DNA of 64,000 bases from Pyrrhosoma nymphula (GCA_963573305.1 OY754331.1:152267728-152331727), one strand, 5' to 3'. Numbered from the stretch's first letter, positions 14,501-29,500 are shown. Translations and numbers: made by a program. Notes: generated by a model from the sequence alone, not told the origin.

Positions 14501-17500
14501 TGGAGGGGAGTGTTAGAGGCATTGGATCCTGCCTCGAAGTGGAAGGCTGGGGGTCCTCCAGTGAAGAGGAAGAGGGAAGCGACTCAAATTCCGCCTTTCT
14601 CTTCGTTCTTCGTCGAATCATCTGCATAAAATTTAAAAGTAAAAAATTGTAGAATGGTGGAGATGGAGGCTTAAAATTCCAAGTATCAATAAAAAAATAT
14701 ATGAAGGTGTTAGATCGAGCTGATATCGCTAAATCCTGGCCAACCCATTATAAAATTTACTTCGTGATTTCCACATATGTATTATGTAATGAAGACACGA
14801 TGCTTATTGCGATATTTGGGCATAGTAAAGCGGAAAATTTCTTTGTATAGATATTTATACCTATCAGAGGGTGGGATGCGTGGCTGGGCAAGGGGGGAAG
14901 TTTTTAACTATGAAGGTTAGAGTGAATGTGGGGTTGGAATGGAAAGAATAAAGGATGGTAGATAGTAAGTTCGAGTCGTCCGTTACGGGTGAAATGACCT
15001 CGGTGGCCGTTGGGGGTTTTCCTGCCTGTTGTTCCGCGGCGCGTCTTCAATTAGGGTCGGTAGAAGTTCCCGAGGGGATGGAAAAGAGGAAAGAGAGGGG
15101 AAGGAAAGCGGGATAAAGGAGTGCGAGAGTCGCTAACGCCAAACATTGGTGACCACTTCGGAGAAGGGGGGGGATCCCCTACGGTCAAGATGGTCTCAAG
15201 CAGGGAATCCTTCCATTCCTGAGGACTACCTGCCACCCGCACGTGGATATCTAATCCTAACCGCTATCTCCCAACCCCTCCAGAGGCGTTGCCTCGGCGA
15301 CATGAAGAAACGAGGAAACAATGTGCCGCTGTTTACATGTACCCAGCTCAATGTGTCTCTTTTGGGAATACCAAATTTTATTGTTTCGACTGCACGGCGG
15401 GGGTCGAAAAGCAGAGTGGGCCACTTTTGGTGTGGCCAGAAATCCTGCAGCGGAAGAAAGAAAAAAGAGAATTGGGAGGGGTTGGAAAAACCCTGTACGT
15501 CGCACATTTTAGGGCAGAGGTTAGAGCAAAAGACATGGGGCCAACGTGCTGTCCACAGGGTTTTTCCAACTTCTTTATTTTTCTCGTTCTTTCCTTGTCT
15601 TTGGTAATGGTTCTACGGACATTTGTACATGCATTCCAGATGTTGCTCCCAAGAAATATTGATTAGGCACAAACTTATTCACTTTCCATTACGCATCGTG
15701 AATTTTTAAATATATTTCTGAAGGAATAAAAACGAACGACATTCGCAACGGGTCTATTTAGAAAATTTTGTAATTATTTTCTCAGGCTCACCTATCAATG
15801 AGTTTGTTTTTATCTTCCACTTAATTTACGAAAGAAGCAGAATGCCGAAACGCGTAAAAATATAATCACGCGATGTTTAATGCTTTAATTCTCATTTAAT
15901 CAATTGTCATCCGAAGAGCCCCTTGAAAAACCATTCTGTCGAGTGAAAAACGCACAAATATGAGAACATTTCGAGCATAAGGGAAGAATATCAACTCACT
16001 TGCTGGGTACAATGACAATCCGCTACCGTATACTAAGTAAATTTTACTCTTTTTCTTCATCGTAAGTGCAGAATCAAAGCCTTCTCTAAAGAAAAACATT
16101 GTTGCAAAGATTTCACGGTGAATAGGTAACATTTACAAAGAAATTAGTTTGGAAAGGGGATCATATGATGACTCATAAGAAAACGCTTCGGTGCAGCCCG
16201 CGCGCACTCGACTTTCAGAAGTAAAATGTATTATCTACGCTATAAATGAAATCCGATAAATGCTGAGGTTGACTGACACTTAAAAAACAGCGTTTTTGGA
16301 ATAATCTGATGTGGAAGAGTCATAAAAAGTATAAAAGAAGAAGGTGCGAAGAATATTGACCCCACTGGCGCTCGGAAAATTATGTAAAAAATGTCTTTCG
16401 ATAGTACAAATGAAAACTGACCTAAATATTAACTAATTTAAATTTAATGTTATTCAATAGGATGCTTTGCATTTGGTTAGCTATGACAAATGATTTTTTA
16501 AGTATAAAATACCTTGATATGAGGTTCCTTCTCCCAAGAAGATAGAGGAAGATTGCCGTAGATAGAGCGGTATTGGCGTAGGAGACGAACTAGAATAAAG
16601 GAAGGTTGAAATAAATAATATGCACAAATGGTAAAAGAGCAACAACTTCAAATCATTTCATAACATAGCAAGAGATACTTACTTTGATAAGCAAAGGTCG
16701 ACTGCTCCACGGATGCTAAGTTACCAAAGGGAACTGATGAAAAATTCCTCTCACTGTCAGTGAGAGCCGAAAAAAAACCCTTTTTGAAAGAAATAGTGAT
16801 AAAAACAACATTAGCTCTTTAAAACGACGATATACTAAACTAACCTGATCATATTAATTAATATATTATTAAATGTCTTAAAAAGAACTAAAGATCTATC
16901 CATTTATTGCATAAGATAAAATAATGGCTATTTTTTTCGAAAAATAGCTGCTAAAATATTCATTAATAATATAAATAAACAAACTTTTTTTATCAAAATA
17001 CAACATATTTATCTACCCAGAAATTAATTAAAAGATCAAGAATGAAGAAAAAAAACAGGTTAAGAAGACGAAAAGAAATAAGTATTCACAAAATAGTGTG
17101 TGCAAGAGTTAATGAAAAACGAAAAAAACGCTTACCTTGAGTTCAAAGAAATTTTTTTAGCGATGCACAAAATAGGCGTAGAACCAAACGGTCTTCAGTG
17201 TACGACTGCCTGAGCTGTACTGAGGGACGGGAGAGCACTCCAAGGTCGCTAGACAAAGGGACGGGCCCTCTACGAAAGCAGAAAGCTTAACGGTACCCAT
17301 GACGTGATAGGACGTCATCAGCCAGCGGGTATAGACAACCATGACGTGATAGGACGTCATGCCGCAGTGAATGGGTTAAAATAGGTCTCAGGAAGGTATC
17401 AGGTCTAAAATAAGGTCTCAGGAGTAAACAAAATCTTATGTAAGATGATCTTGGATCCCCAAAACCCCCTACGTGAGAAAATGTAAGAAGAGCCAGAAGA

Positions 17501-20500
17501 ATGCAACCCTCTTCCCTTCCTAGGTAAGAGTCCTCACACAGGCCTCTCTCGAAGCAAAAATTCAATGTCACCGACCACCTATTCCCACCCATATGATGCC
17601 ACTGCTCCTGTCTTCGCTTACTCTACCTCACTTGTGAATTGATTGTTTAGCCAAATATTTTTTCAACTTTTGCTACCTTCTGCTATTAAGTGGTGAAAAC
17701 CATAAGCGAAAAACAATGACTTTATTTTTGCTTTTGAAGTCCATTTGTGCAATCTGATAATGATGCATAATCTTGTATTTTTTTAATATCGCACACTGTA
17801 GTGATGCCTTTGCCAGAGTCCACTGCTAAATTAGCAACTGACTCTGCTTTCAATGTACTTTCAATCCTCAACTTCCAGAAATATCTAGTGTGATATGCTT
17901 CCTCTTTCCTGAAGGACAGAAGACATTTTGAATTAATAATTTTGCTGAAGGAAACTTAGCTGCGAAAGCAATGTAAGCTCACTTGCCCAGGTCACTACCA
18001 ACGTTGTTGTTTACAGGACACTGAGCACTGAATCAGGGAACTCATGCTCAGGTGGACTGGGCCCTGGACGACCAGTTGCGACTGTTGCTTCCTCATTCAT
18101 AGGATTCAACAAAGCCAACACCTTAGAACAAAATTTGTTTCGCCACTCGTCCACCCCTCAGCCTATTTATGACTTTGGGGTCAAGTTCATCCCACTCCCT
18201 TCACCTTTCTTCCTTCCCTTCTATCCTTCCTACACCCCGCTAACTCCATTCACCCTGGTAATAAGCAAGAAGCTTTAGGCCAGGGGGTGTAGCGTTCCCT
18301 GCATGGTGGACCCACGAATCCACTGTACTGTAACATGTTCCAGTCGGGCTGGACCCTGGATGACCGGCCGCGACTGTTGTTTCCTATCTCATAGGATACA
18401 ACATAGCAAACGCCCTAGAAAAAAGATTTTGTTTCACTGCTCGTCAGACCGCAAGCCCATTTATGGCTTTGGGGTTGAGTGTTTCCTCTTTCCCTTACCC
18501 TTCAGGAAGAAAAAAAAGCAGGTGATGAGAACCTTAAGCATCAAAATATGCTTGAAGATGTTGCAAGAGTCAAACACATGAATGGGCCCAATCCTAGAGA
18601 CATACAGATAAGGTATTCACTCACTATTATCTTAAGGCTGCAGCTAAATTTATACAGTACAAACTTTCCACATTTTTTCTCCCCAGTTAAAGAAACTTTG
18701 TACACACAAAACATGGAAGGTGGGAATCACATTATGCACTTGGATCTAGATAAAATTACCAACTACCAAAACTTAAATATTTAACCCTAGATAAATACAT
18801 ACTTCACTTCCTAGGGCATGATATTTAAATACAAACAGTGGCCATTCAGAACCCTGAAAAATTAATACATACAATATCTCCTCCTGGGGTCACTATCACA
18901 TAATTAATTCTGTCCCTGGCTTTGCTAAAAAACATGCAAAAAATGACATAAATAAATTAATCATTAGTTTTTCCTTAATACTAACCTTTCTTCTGAGCCT
19001 CCTCTAATTCCACTGCCATCACTTCAATCTTTTCCCTTGTTTCATCAATTTTAAGAAGTCCATTACGAAGCTTATTTGCAGCTGCATTTAATTCTTTCCT
19101 TTTGTTTTGTAGAAATCTGAGTAAAGTTAAAAATAAGGGCTTAATCTTTATTTATCATATATTTGAAAGAAATGCTTACATAAAGGAAAAGAACATAAGA
19201 TTTTATTCCATTGCCTAGGGTAAGATAGCTATAATAAAAATTTCTTTTTTCTTTTAAAGTTTTCTTGCCATTTATTATGCATGTGAAGCTTGATAAATGC
19301 TTTGATCTCTGAAAGTCAGATGGGCATTCGATGAAAGAGAACAATTGCCAGGTGTAGATATAGTGCTCATGAGCATGGCATTCAAAAGAAAAACATCATT
19401 CTAAAGTATCAAAAACAGTTCTAGAATACAATCTGTGTAATAAAATATTTTATAAAATTACATAGTCTGAATCAATAGTGATTTTTATAACCTAGGATGG
19501 AACTTTACCTTCACCTGAAGGATCAAGACTTAACAAATGTTCATGGACAAACTATTCATCACAAGCGTTTTTAGGCTTGTTTTAGCCTCATGGTATGGAA
19601 AATAACTGATAAACCACCCCAAAGCAGAATGTGTTTTATCTTTCTGCAAAGGTTAACGCTAATACGAAAAACTTTCTATGAGTGCAGGAATTTTAGTAAT
19701 ATGTATTGTAACCTGATGCGGCAGATTTTCCTTCTCCAGAACACCTTTAACTTTTCCTCTCTCCCTCTACATCGTATTTTATTTTATTTAGTTTTTTTTT
19801 CCACCCATCTTTCGGTGTTTATAGCTTTCTTCTCTCACCTTGTAACTCCCTTTTGTTACTTGTTTATTTATTTATTTCGTCTCCTAGTTTCGCCATTTTA
19901 ATTGCTACCTATTTATTTACGAATCCTAACTTTTGGTATTGTTACCCCTCGAAAATACCATTTACATCGCTGCTTTTACCTAATTACGCCATCCAACCCC
20001 GACAATCGCGGAACATCGACCAAGCTTATAGACATTGGGTTACAGTATATCTTCCTTATCTTTCTGCAGCCCTCATTTTCGTCCTGTGACAATGTCGCCC
20101 TGTCACTTGATATTCTGCTTTGGGGATAAAACACATCACTTTAGCGATTTGTTTTGTATGATTTGAATAACTATAGACCCATATCACTTTTACCAGCTCT
20201 TAGTTAAGTACTTGAAAAATATGTAGCCTCTCACTTAAACAATTTTATTTCAAAATATAGACTTATAAAAATGATCAATTTGGCTTCCAAAAAAAGAAAG
20301 GAACAAGAGATGCATTAGAAAAGTTTTCAGACACAGTGAACTCCAGTCTTGACAAGAACAACTATGTAACTGTTGATTTTATAGATTATAAAAAAGCATT
20401 TGATATGGTTAATCATGAGATATTATTAGATGATCTGCAGAATATTGGAATTAAGGAACTTCATTGGAGTGGTCTAAAAGTTATTTGTCTGAAAGAAAAA

Positions 20501-23500
20501 TTGCAGTTAAGTTAAATAATGTGTTGAGTAACTTTAAGATCACTCAATATGGTGTACCTCAAGGTTCTATATTGGGACCTATATTGTTCACCATATAAAT
20601 AAATGGAATCTTCAAATCCACTAAGCATTGTCATCTTTTACTGTATGCGGATGATGTTGTATCAATAGCAACTCACAAACATATAACCGAGGCAATAAAG
20701 TACATGCAAGAAGACTTAAATAACATAGCAATTTGGTCACATGATCATGACCTAATAATTAACTCTATTAATTAACTCTAAAAATCTATAGTAATGCAAA
20801 TTTTTAATAGAGGCATTAAGATGACTCCCATGAAATTCTATCTGCATGAACATAATTGCCTACATACTAATTATAATACCATCACTTGTAAATGCATGCC
20901 TCTGGAACAAGTTTTGCATTATACATATCTAGGAATAACCATTGATCAGTACTTTAAATTCGATAAACATAAAGTTAAAGTAGATAGTAAACTAAGGAAA
21001 GTTAGCTAGCACTTATATCAAATTAATACATTAGTTCCAACTGATACTAAGGTGTTGATATATTATGCATTGGTAGAATCAGTATTACGTTATGGAATAA
21101 CAATCTGGGGAAATGCCGCTCTTAACCCTATGAATGAAAGAAATACAAAAAACAATCATAAACGACACAGTAATTACACTCTCACATCTGTAAATCGTAG
21201 TCATGGAACGGGCTTTACTTTTGCGTTTTTCATTAAATTAGTGCTTTAAAAAGCCCAAAAAAATGCATATTTAGGTCCGAAGTACTTAGAGCCCTTAGGG
21301 CACGGGTTCCTGTTAATTAAGAGTAGCCAAATTTTAGAACCTGAATATAAAACTTCATTTCGATCATTTTGAGAGTAGGAAAACATAACTTTTCTAAATT
21401 CTGAAAAATAAGGGTCACCCTAATGCTCACTCTCTCTTCCTCCCCCCTGCTTACTCCCCCCCTTTCTCCTGCCACTCTGAGGTGTAACGGGACTCCTCTC
21501 GATGCTTTGAGCCCCCATTGGCCCAGGCAGCCACATGGGTCACCCCTGGGACAGTATTTAGGTGAGACCCTGGAAACGGAAGAGCAGAGTGGGAAATGAG
21601 TCAGTGGAGACTGGTAGAGTGAACAACTCCAAACTTCCACAGCCACACCCCTGAAGATCAAGGGCTGCTTGAGTGCAAAACTCCACTGCTCTTCATCAAG
21701 CCCTTCTAAGGCGGAACCAGTTGAGGAACCTCCAGGTTGTCCAAATCCATACCCTTTTGATGCGCACAAACTGATCGAGTGAAAAACTCTACCCCTGGGA
21801 CGAATGAGTGGAAAACTCTGCCCTGTGCTCCTCACCAACCAGCTAGTGGATGCCATGCCTGGCATCCACTGGCCGGTTGAGAAAAGAAATTATATGAATG
21901 AATGTAACTAAAATTCATTAAAAGTCACAAAATTACAAAATATTTCATCAAGTATTACGGGAAAGGTAGACAATAAAATTTCCAAAATGACTACTCTGAT
22001 GCTTCTAGTGTTAATTGAAATGCCTTACATTTTATATCTGGAAACCAGTTCCAAATAATTTGTAGCAGTTACATAATTATGTCTCTTCATCTCCATGTAC
22101 ATCTTGGAGGAGCATTGGTAGACTGAATAATGGATTGAAGCAAATATTGTGGCCACTGACATCCTCAAGGTCTCCTGTTAAAGACAAAGGTTCTTGGTTC
22201 AAAATGCCATAAATCCTAAACATAATTTCAAAACAATGTACATATATGTCAGCACTTAACAGTAAATTTGCACCTTTCAAGTAGGGATAGAACTCCAAAA
22301 TTTTATGGTTGACTGATTAAACAAATAAAAATCCATCACTACCTCATCTGCTACAAAAGTTGTAAGGCACAAAGAAGTAGAAAGATTAATACATAAATAT
22401 TTTGAGACCATTATTTTTGCAAAAGCATTCCTATTGACACTCCAGTCACTGAAGCATTCGCCAAAACCATTAAAGAACTATCCTCATTCAATATCTCCAG
22501 GTGTTTTAGGATCATTATCCTTCAGTGCAAGTGGGATTTCTTCATGGTTCTTTCTTTCCACAGAAACAAGATATAACTCGATAATGATGTAAGCTGTGAG
22601 TGCTCTTGCATTCTTGTGGTGAAGATACATCCCTTACAGTTTCACTATAGGCAGCCCCCTGCATCTTCCTCAGCCAACTCTAAATGTCCATTTTGTTCAA
22701 GCATTGGGCATCAAGCCCTAGAAGTCCTTTCGTCTGACCCCTCGCATGACCATTTGAAAACTTTTCAAATTCAATTGTAGCTTATATCATTAAAAACAAT
22801 AAAAAGGGTTAAATTGCTATTCGAATCATAAAAAAAACAATTTTTGCTAAATAAAACACCTGAATATACATATATCAAATTCAGGAGTTTTCCTGCCCAA
22901 ATTACCATGTTGTTCATCAGCATAGCCCTAAATTGATCAGTTATTATCTCCATGATAAGACCAAAAAGACATTACCACCCTCATGGTACCTTTATAATCC
23001 ATTGTCTGTGACGTAACTTACTAATTTTGATGTTACTGGTCAGGTCAGTAAAATAAAAAATGTGGAAAATTACAAAGTGTTTTATTTTAACTCATTACTT
23101 CATGGTACGTTTGTGGGTCAGTCGGCTCAAACCCAAAACCTTTTCCTCTCGACATTTGATAATTGCAATTAAAATCCTACCTTCGGCAGTAAATGAAAAG
23201 TTATTTCATGGGAGATAACCAAGCAGTCTCTGAGTGTATTCTCTCTCCAAGGACTGTCAAGTGCATGACAGAATTTTTTAAATATTAAAGAGAACAATTT
23301 TTAAATGTTAATTGTTTCTTACAAAACATTATGATTTAGAAAATTTAGACATTTCTTTATTAATCAAATATTCTTTTTTTTGCCTCAGAATTACACACAT
23401 TAGCAAATTGCATCGTCCACTGGCTGACGCAACACTGGATAATAACGCCATGACTTATTCACATTGTTACTAGAAAAAAAATGCCTAATCGTTTTTGTGG

Positions 23501-26500
23501 CGGATATCATTTATTAGAAGTTCAATACGATTGGTTTTCATTAAATGTAGATTAAATACGTATATGTTCCACAGATCGGATAAAATGAAATAAATTAATT
23601 TAGGGAGCAATAGAGTGCCTTTAGTTTTTAACTCTACTAAATAACCCACTGAGTGCACCAAATAGGTATTCCAGTAGGTTTTGAAATTCTGAGCGGCTCA
23701 TAGCACAATAGTACTTCCAGTAATCCACTTTACACTAGAAAAACTTACTAGGCATTATGCATTGCATTATAGTCATTTCTTTTTTCATTTTAAGGGCTGT
23801 TGAATGTAATTTTTTCATTATAATTCAAGGACAAGGGGTATCCATCAATCAACCTTGTTTGCAAACAATGTTACCCAGCTGTAAAAATTCTGCCTGAGGA
23901 ACTTTTGGAGACAAGAGTGTTTATTAAATATCAAACACGAAAATTACGACAAGGAATTTCCTCGGGTTGCCTATAATCAAGGAAACAGATTTTCCAATAT
24001 GTATCTATTTGGCATATGGGGATTACTGAGTTTGCAAATGACGTTGTTTACAAAATAACCAATTATGGGGGAATCCTGGTTAATCTGCATCATGGATAAC
24101 CCAATCTCGGTTAATCAAGAGCCTATTGTGTATTGAAATGGAGGTTACCTTACAAACAGCCCTCATATTAATGCATATTGCTTGGATGAAAAATCGGACT
24201 ATCTGAAAGATTGACAATGATAAACCATTGCATCAGCTGATTTGTTATTTTGACACTTTTTCCGTTTGCCTCCCTGGATAATTTCAATTTTGTTTTTGCA
24301 AAATTAAAGGAATATATTTTCTTCTCCATTCTATCACTTGAGGATTTTTTTACATGCTATAAAACATCCTCATAAAATTAGGTGAATACTATTATCTTTA
24401 CATAGGTATTTTGTCATGTGAGTGAAGCATGTATGGTATGGTCTCTAAAAATGTAAATTTATATATTTTAATGATATAGTATAAACTGGAAGAGGGAACT
24501 ATAATTTGGTGGCATATGACATTTCACCAGGTTTTAATGCACAGACACCACTTTCAGAGTTCAATATTTAATTCATGTGGTTTCTTTTACGTTTTGGTTC
24601 CAGTTCCAAGCTCAAGAACTGGTGGAACCGAAAACTGTAGAACCGACTGACTCATCCCTACTTTAAACTGTACATGACAGAATAAATCAAAAGCATTACA
24701 TGACCTGGGGGCCTATTACGAACCGCTCACCGCATGCGGTGAAACACCGCAGGTGGAGTTCATCCGTCAAAAATCGCTCTCACCGCCCGATGCGATTACG
24801 AACGGGTCTCGGACGTTGCCATACAGCGGCCAAGGGGTCGGAGTTTCACCACAGACAGAGGACCTGCCTTTGAAACTCTGCCTGCCTTGATTTTCAACAT
24901 GGCGGAGGTTTGTTTACCTTCTTCTGCTGACGATTGTAAAACATTATATCCGACGTCAGAGCAATAGTATTCTTATTATATATTATTTATTATCAGGATA
25001 GCCGAGCAAACACTCCTAATGTGAAAGTAACATCGTTGGACGTCAATAATTTTATTATTTATACCCTCATCGTAATGACGAGCGAATAGCCTGTGCATAA
25101 TAATGGAAATTATTCAAGGTAAGTACTTGTCACAGAGTTGTGTTAATATTGGGGATTTATACCCGCGTTACCACTGCTGTGAAGGATTACTTGGATATCA
25201 GCAACGTTTATGCCAATATATTTGAATATTAAATGTGATAACCTAATACCCTACCCAGTGAATTTGTGTGTTAAGTGCTTGTTATTAATCCCATGGTGTG
25301 TCAAGTTGGATACTCAGTGATGTGCCATAATTCAATGTATATATCGCAGAGCAAATGTGCTGTTTGGAAATTTCCTCAAAGATGTATGGTGCTTGTTAGT
25401 CTTTTGGATTTCCTATTTAAGGATTTTACTCACTTCAGAGTGTACCTATGTTGCTATTGCTAACAGCTGTTTTGCTTGACATGATCCGAGGTATTTGATG
25501 TCTTAACTCATTTTGTTTATAATTTTACTCAGTGAAGTGTCATATTTCTATGCATATATCGCAGAGCAAATGGGCTGTCTGGACGTTTCCTCAAAGCTGT
25601 ATAGTGCTCGTTAGTCTTTCGGATTTCCTGTTTAAGGATCTTAACCATTTCAGAGTGTACTTGTGTTGCTATTGCTAACAGCTGTTTTGCTTTACATTCT
25701 CCGAGGTATTTGATGTTATAACTCATTTTGTTTGTAATTTGTGTTGGCCTGAATCGTCTATTAAGTTGACATTTTGTGAGTTTACCTGTGTTGCTAAGGA
25801 TTCTCGGGTATGCTATTGCTGTGAGGTGTGCTACACACGATTTTCTGCTCCTTTGCTGTGTACTAGTTTGTTTCCTCTGTGATCTTCTAAATGGTTTTGG
25901 TGGGCAGTGCATATTATCTGTGCATCGTCATTCTGACTTTAAGACTATATTTATTTTAGTCACTTAGAAACTTCAAGAATTGTCAGGACTTAAATGATTG
26001 AAATGGTTTTTAATTTGAATGCATTAATGTGGAAAATGTGACTATAAATGTCCAAAGTAGTTGAATAAATGTTCTTCTTTATTAATTAACTGTGCTTTCC
26101 ATGTGTTTCATATCCCTTGCCAATTTGCTCTTTGAGGTCAGGGGGAATGGGCTGGCTAGCCCAGCAGAACAGTGCATTTTGTTCTAAATATACCTTGTTT
26201 CAGTGTGAAATATTTGAATACCTCAGCTGATGAACTTATGAATGACCATAATTTACCACTTGAAAAGCAATGCACATTGGCATGACTGCCTCAATGCTTT
26301 AATTCTGCAGGTAGTTCACCATGGTTCACACCAGTAAAGCATTTGTGAATCAGCTGTTTCGTGAATACTTAGTGAAACTGGAAGATCCTGTCTTTATATA
26401 TTTCCTAGTCATCATGAAAATTATATGGAAATCAAAGGAATATAAACAGATGAACACGACGCAATGATTACCACGTAAGTGATGACTTTTTTCTTGTTTC

Positions 26501-29500
26501 ATATACTCGAGTAAGAGATCCCATCCTTTCCCAACGGCTACGAAGATAGCAAAGTTTGTATGCTTCATCATGATATTAACAACAACTGAGTTTATTTATT
26601 AATTATTTATGATTTAGATTTCCAAGATTTGTTATCACTCCTCTTTGAATAAATGTTTTATTGAACATATTCCTCAATATATGCAAACTTCGCATATTAC
26701 ACAACGAAGCTTTCAAAATGTTTTAGAGCTAAGTATTCCATCCACTTTCGTTATGTGATCTTTGTGTTGAAAATAATGCACCACCATGCTCATCATATAA
26801 TCCCTATTAAATATTAAACTAGATTATTTTAATTAAGAACTTAGCGCATAAAATGTCAGTAATGAACATCTCTGATTGGCTGATGCCATTTCCGTACGCA
26901 AAGAACACGTAATTTTTCATAACACCGTAACTTCCACTGCATCGGGTCTCACCGACCCCAAGACGTGTTGCAAAGATCTGCTGTGACTCTCCAACCCCCC
27001 AGTTCATAATCGCAGGGGTCGGAGTTACAACGTTGGCGGAGCGAAAACTCCGCCCTGCGGTGCAATACAGCCCCATTTTTCATAATAGCCCCCCTGGGGA
27101 TCAGTACTCCTGGGATTACTTTTTTGTGGAAAAAAAATTTCTTCAATGCAATATACAGAGCCAAAGTAAAGCATCACATTCAATAAGTTTCCAAAAAACA
27201 ACTACGTATTCACCGACCTCTGGTTCCACTGTTGAGCCATTCAGCTTCACTTCTGCTAAGCTCCTATTGGCTACTTCCAATAATGCCTCCTCTGGCCACC
27301 CACTATACCAGTCTAGAGTTGTACAATTCACAATAGCAGGATACTGTCGAATTCGATTTCTGAAAAGTTAAACATTCCAATCAGTATGAATTACATAGTT
27401 TAGTTTTAGTTTTATTTATTTGTCCAAGGACCAGTAAATACAAAGAATTTGCGTACTGGTATAAGACACGTCATGTAAAAAAAAAATCAAAACCATCACA
27501 TTATCACAACATTAACAAATCACATTATCACAAAAGCCAAAAAATTATGATCATGAAAAAATCAGAAAAATTATCAAAACGATAAATAATCATTTATGCT
27601 AAAAAACATATTCCCAAGCAAGAAGTCCTTCAGCTGAGATTTAAATTTGGGAACAGACGTAATATTTTTAAAATAAACAGGCAATTTGTTGTAGAGGATA
27701 AGGCCCATATTCCTCGGCCCATTGAACGTAGACTTAGTGCGGGTGAATGAGACGTGAAGATTTTTTGCATTGCGAGTGCTGTGGTTGTGTATATCAGAAT
27801 TTGTAGCAAAATTGGAAAGATTATTTTTTGTAAATATAATAACGGTAAAGATATAAATACAAGGTAAAGGTAACAAATTAAGATCCCTAAAAAGAGGAAG
27901 ACTTGGGGCATCGTACTTAGAATTAGTCATCAAACGAACAATTTTCTTTTGTAATTTAAAAATAGAAATTGCTTGAGGAGAAGAGCCCCAGAAAAGTATA
28001 GTTTGCACAATGTGTGAATAACATAAACCATAATACAGAGAAATGAGGACATTTATGGATACAGTGTGACGAATATTCCGAATAAGAAAAGTGACAGAAT
28101 TAAGCTTTTTTAAAAGCATATCTATATGAGAGTCCCAATAGAGATGGGAATTTAAAAATAGGCCTAGAAATTTAGTTGACTCATATTCCAGACAAAATGG
28201 CTTATTTTGAGAAGAAACATTTTCCTTTGCAATTGAGCATGCTGGCCAATCACACTTCCAGAGAAAATTGTGGACAAAAAACCTTAACTTAAAAATGAAC
28301 TTGAATTCAAGCATGAGTATGGAAGATAAGTAATCACAGCATGGTAACGTTTTACTAAATCAAAAATGTTTAAAGCTGAGTTATCTTTCAATAACACAAT
28401 ACAGTAAAGTCTCTTTATAGTGATACATAGTGACATGAGCAAGGCAGTCCTGACATCAGTATTACATTTTATTACTACATGGCAATATTTTAATATTACA
28501 TGGAAACATTAATTATAGTGAAATCACTTTTCAGTCCCGGACTGCATATGATATAGTGAAATAAATTTGAACTTCGAATTTTTCTGTTTTCCAAAATGGT
28601 GGAGTTCACTAATCATTTGTTTAATAAATAGTTTTATGGCAAAATTTGTCAGCAATTACATAAAAATTGGGCAAACATTTTCCATATATAATTCAATTTT
28701 ATTATTTTAATTAATTTAATTATCACCCTGTACATTAACAATCAGTATTAAAAAGTAGTTATTTGCTTTAAGTATAGTAAAAATTTCAATTACAGTTGAT
28801 GTTTGAAGGTAAGCCACCCCATTTCTGTCAAAATATTTGTTGTTAAAAGTGCAAGTGCCTGGACTATTTTGGTGAATGAAGAAATTATATCATTCAGAAA
28901 TTCCATAGCTAATGGTGCAAAATAACATAGATAATTTAAAAACAATGCACTAACACTCATATCATTAAATAAAGTCTCAATTTTAAGAATTTATGAAAAC
29001 TTTTTTTATTATTTTTCATCTTTCTTCAAGGTGATGTTGTAAAGGCAGTACGTATTATACCTCTACAACGACTTTAGGCAACCCACAATACTATGGCGTG
29101 ATGGGTACCTATTTTTTGAACTTGGGAGATCAACTGAGGTAGCTGTCGAAAAAAGACGAACAACTTTCCACATGAACTCTATGATTGTTCCAAGAATATG
29201 GAAATTTTTTCTAGTTTCTCGTTAAATTTCCTTACTGAATATGTTACAGCCCTAAAACAATAGTGGATAGGTTCTTATGTAAGCTGCAATACAATTACAT
29301 CATATTTTTACATGGATTACATCTAAAAATACAATGAAAAGAGACCACCAGCATTATTTGATGCATAGAGATAATTAATACGAAGGAAATTTGAGATTTG
29401 AGAGTAAATACGAGTCTCTGACAATATTTTCATGTGATTACTTTAAAGTGATACTTTCCTAGGGACATGATTAGTGCGTGTGATTGATAGGGATAAACAT

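Larger units (their letters stand above)
12063..17379 (-). mobile_element. Complete piggyBac-family element, about 5.3 kb
   Basis: Flanked by TTAA at 12063-12066 and 17376-17379. Inward termini are similar: left CACTTTCAATGCTGACC, right (reverse complement) CCCATTCACTGCGGCAT. The palindromic motif TGACGTGATAGGACGTCA occurs at 12221, 17300 and 17342, once near the left end and twice near the right. The element carries an uninterrupted transposase gene (12771-14621) and a probable 5'-UTR intron. It is inserted in the dynein intron between exons 13 and 14. Because the reading frame is intact, it is probably a recent arrival. Confidence 0.85.
24707..27094 (-). mobile_element. PIF/Harbinger-like element remnant
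   Basis: Left end GGGGGCCTATTACGAA and right end, inverted, GGGGGGCTATTATGAA. Both are followed inward by CACCGC-rich subterminal sequence. A CCT trinucleotide on each side may be the 3-bp target duplication. An internal minus-strand frame (25529-25912) and a MAEVC-type start near 24899 fit the accessory-protein gene of Harbinger elements. No transposase DDE motif was recognised, so this is a deleted copy. Confidence 0.6.

Noticed and set aside
15146..15666. Overlapping ORFs of 125-153 codons on the plus strand
   Set aside because: They overlap each other in several frames within the piggyBac 5' region, show no domain and are explained by local base composition.
17770..17925. A dynein exon on the minus strand (HTRYFWKLRIES)
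   Set aside because: It lies between exons 13 and 14, which join in phase without it, and does not resemble stalk sequence.
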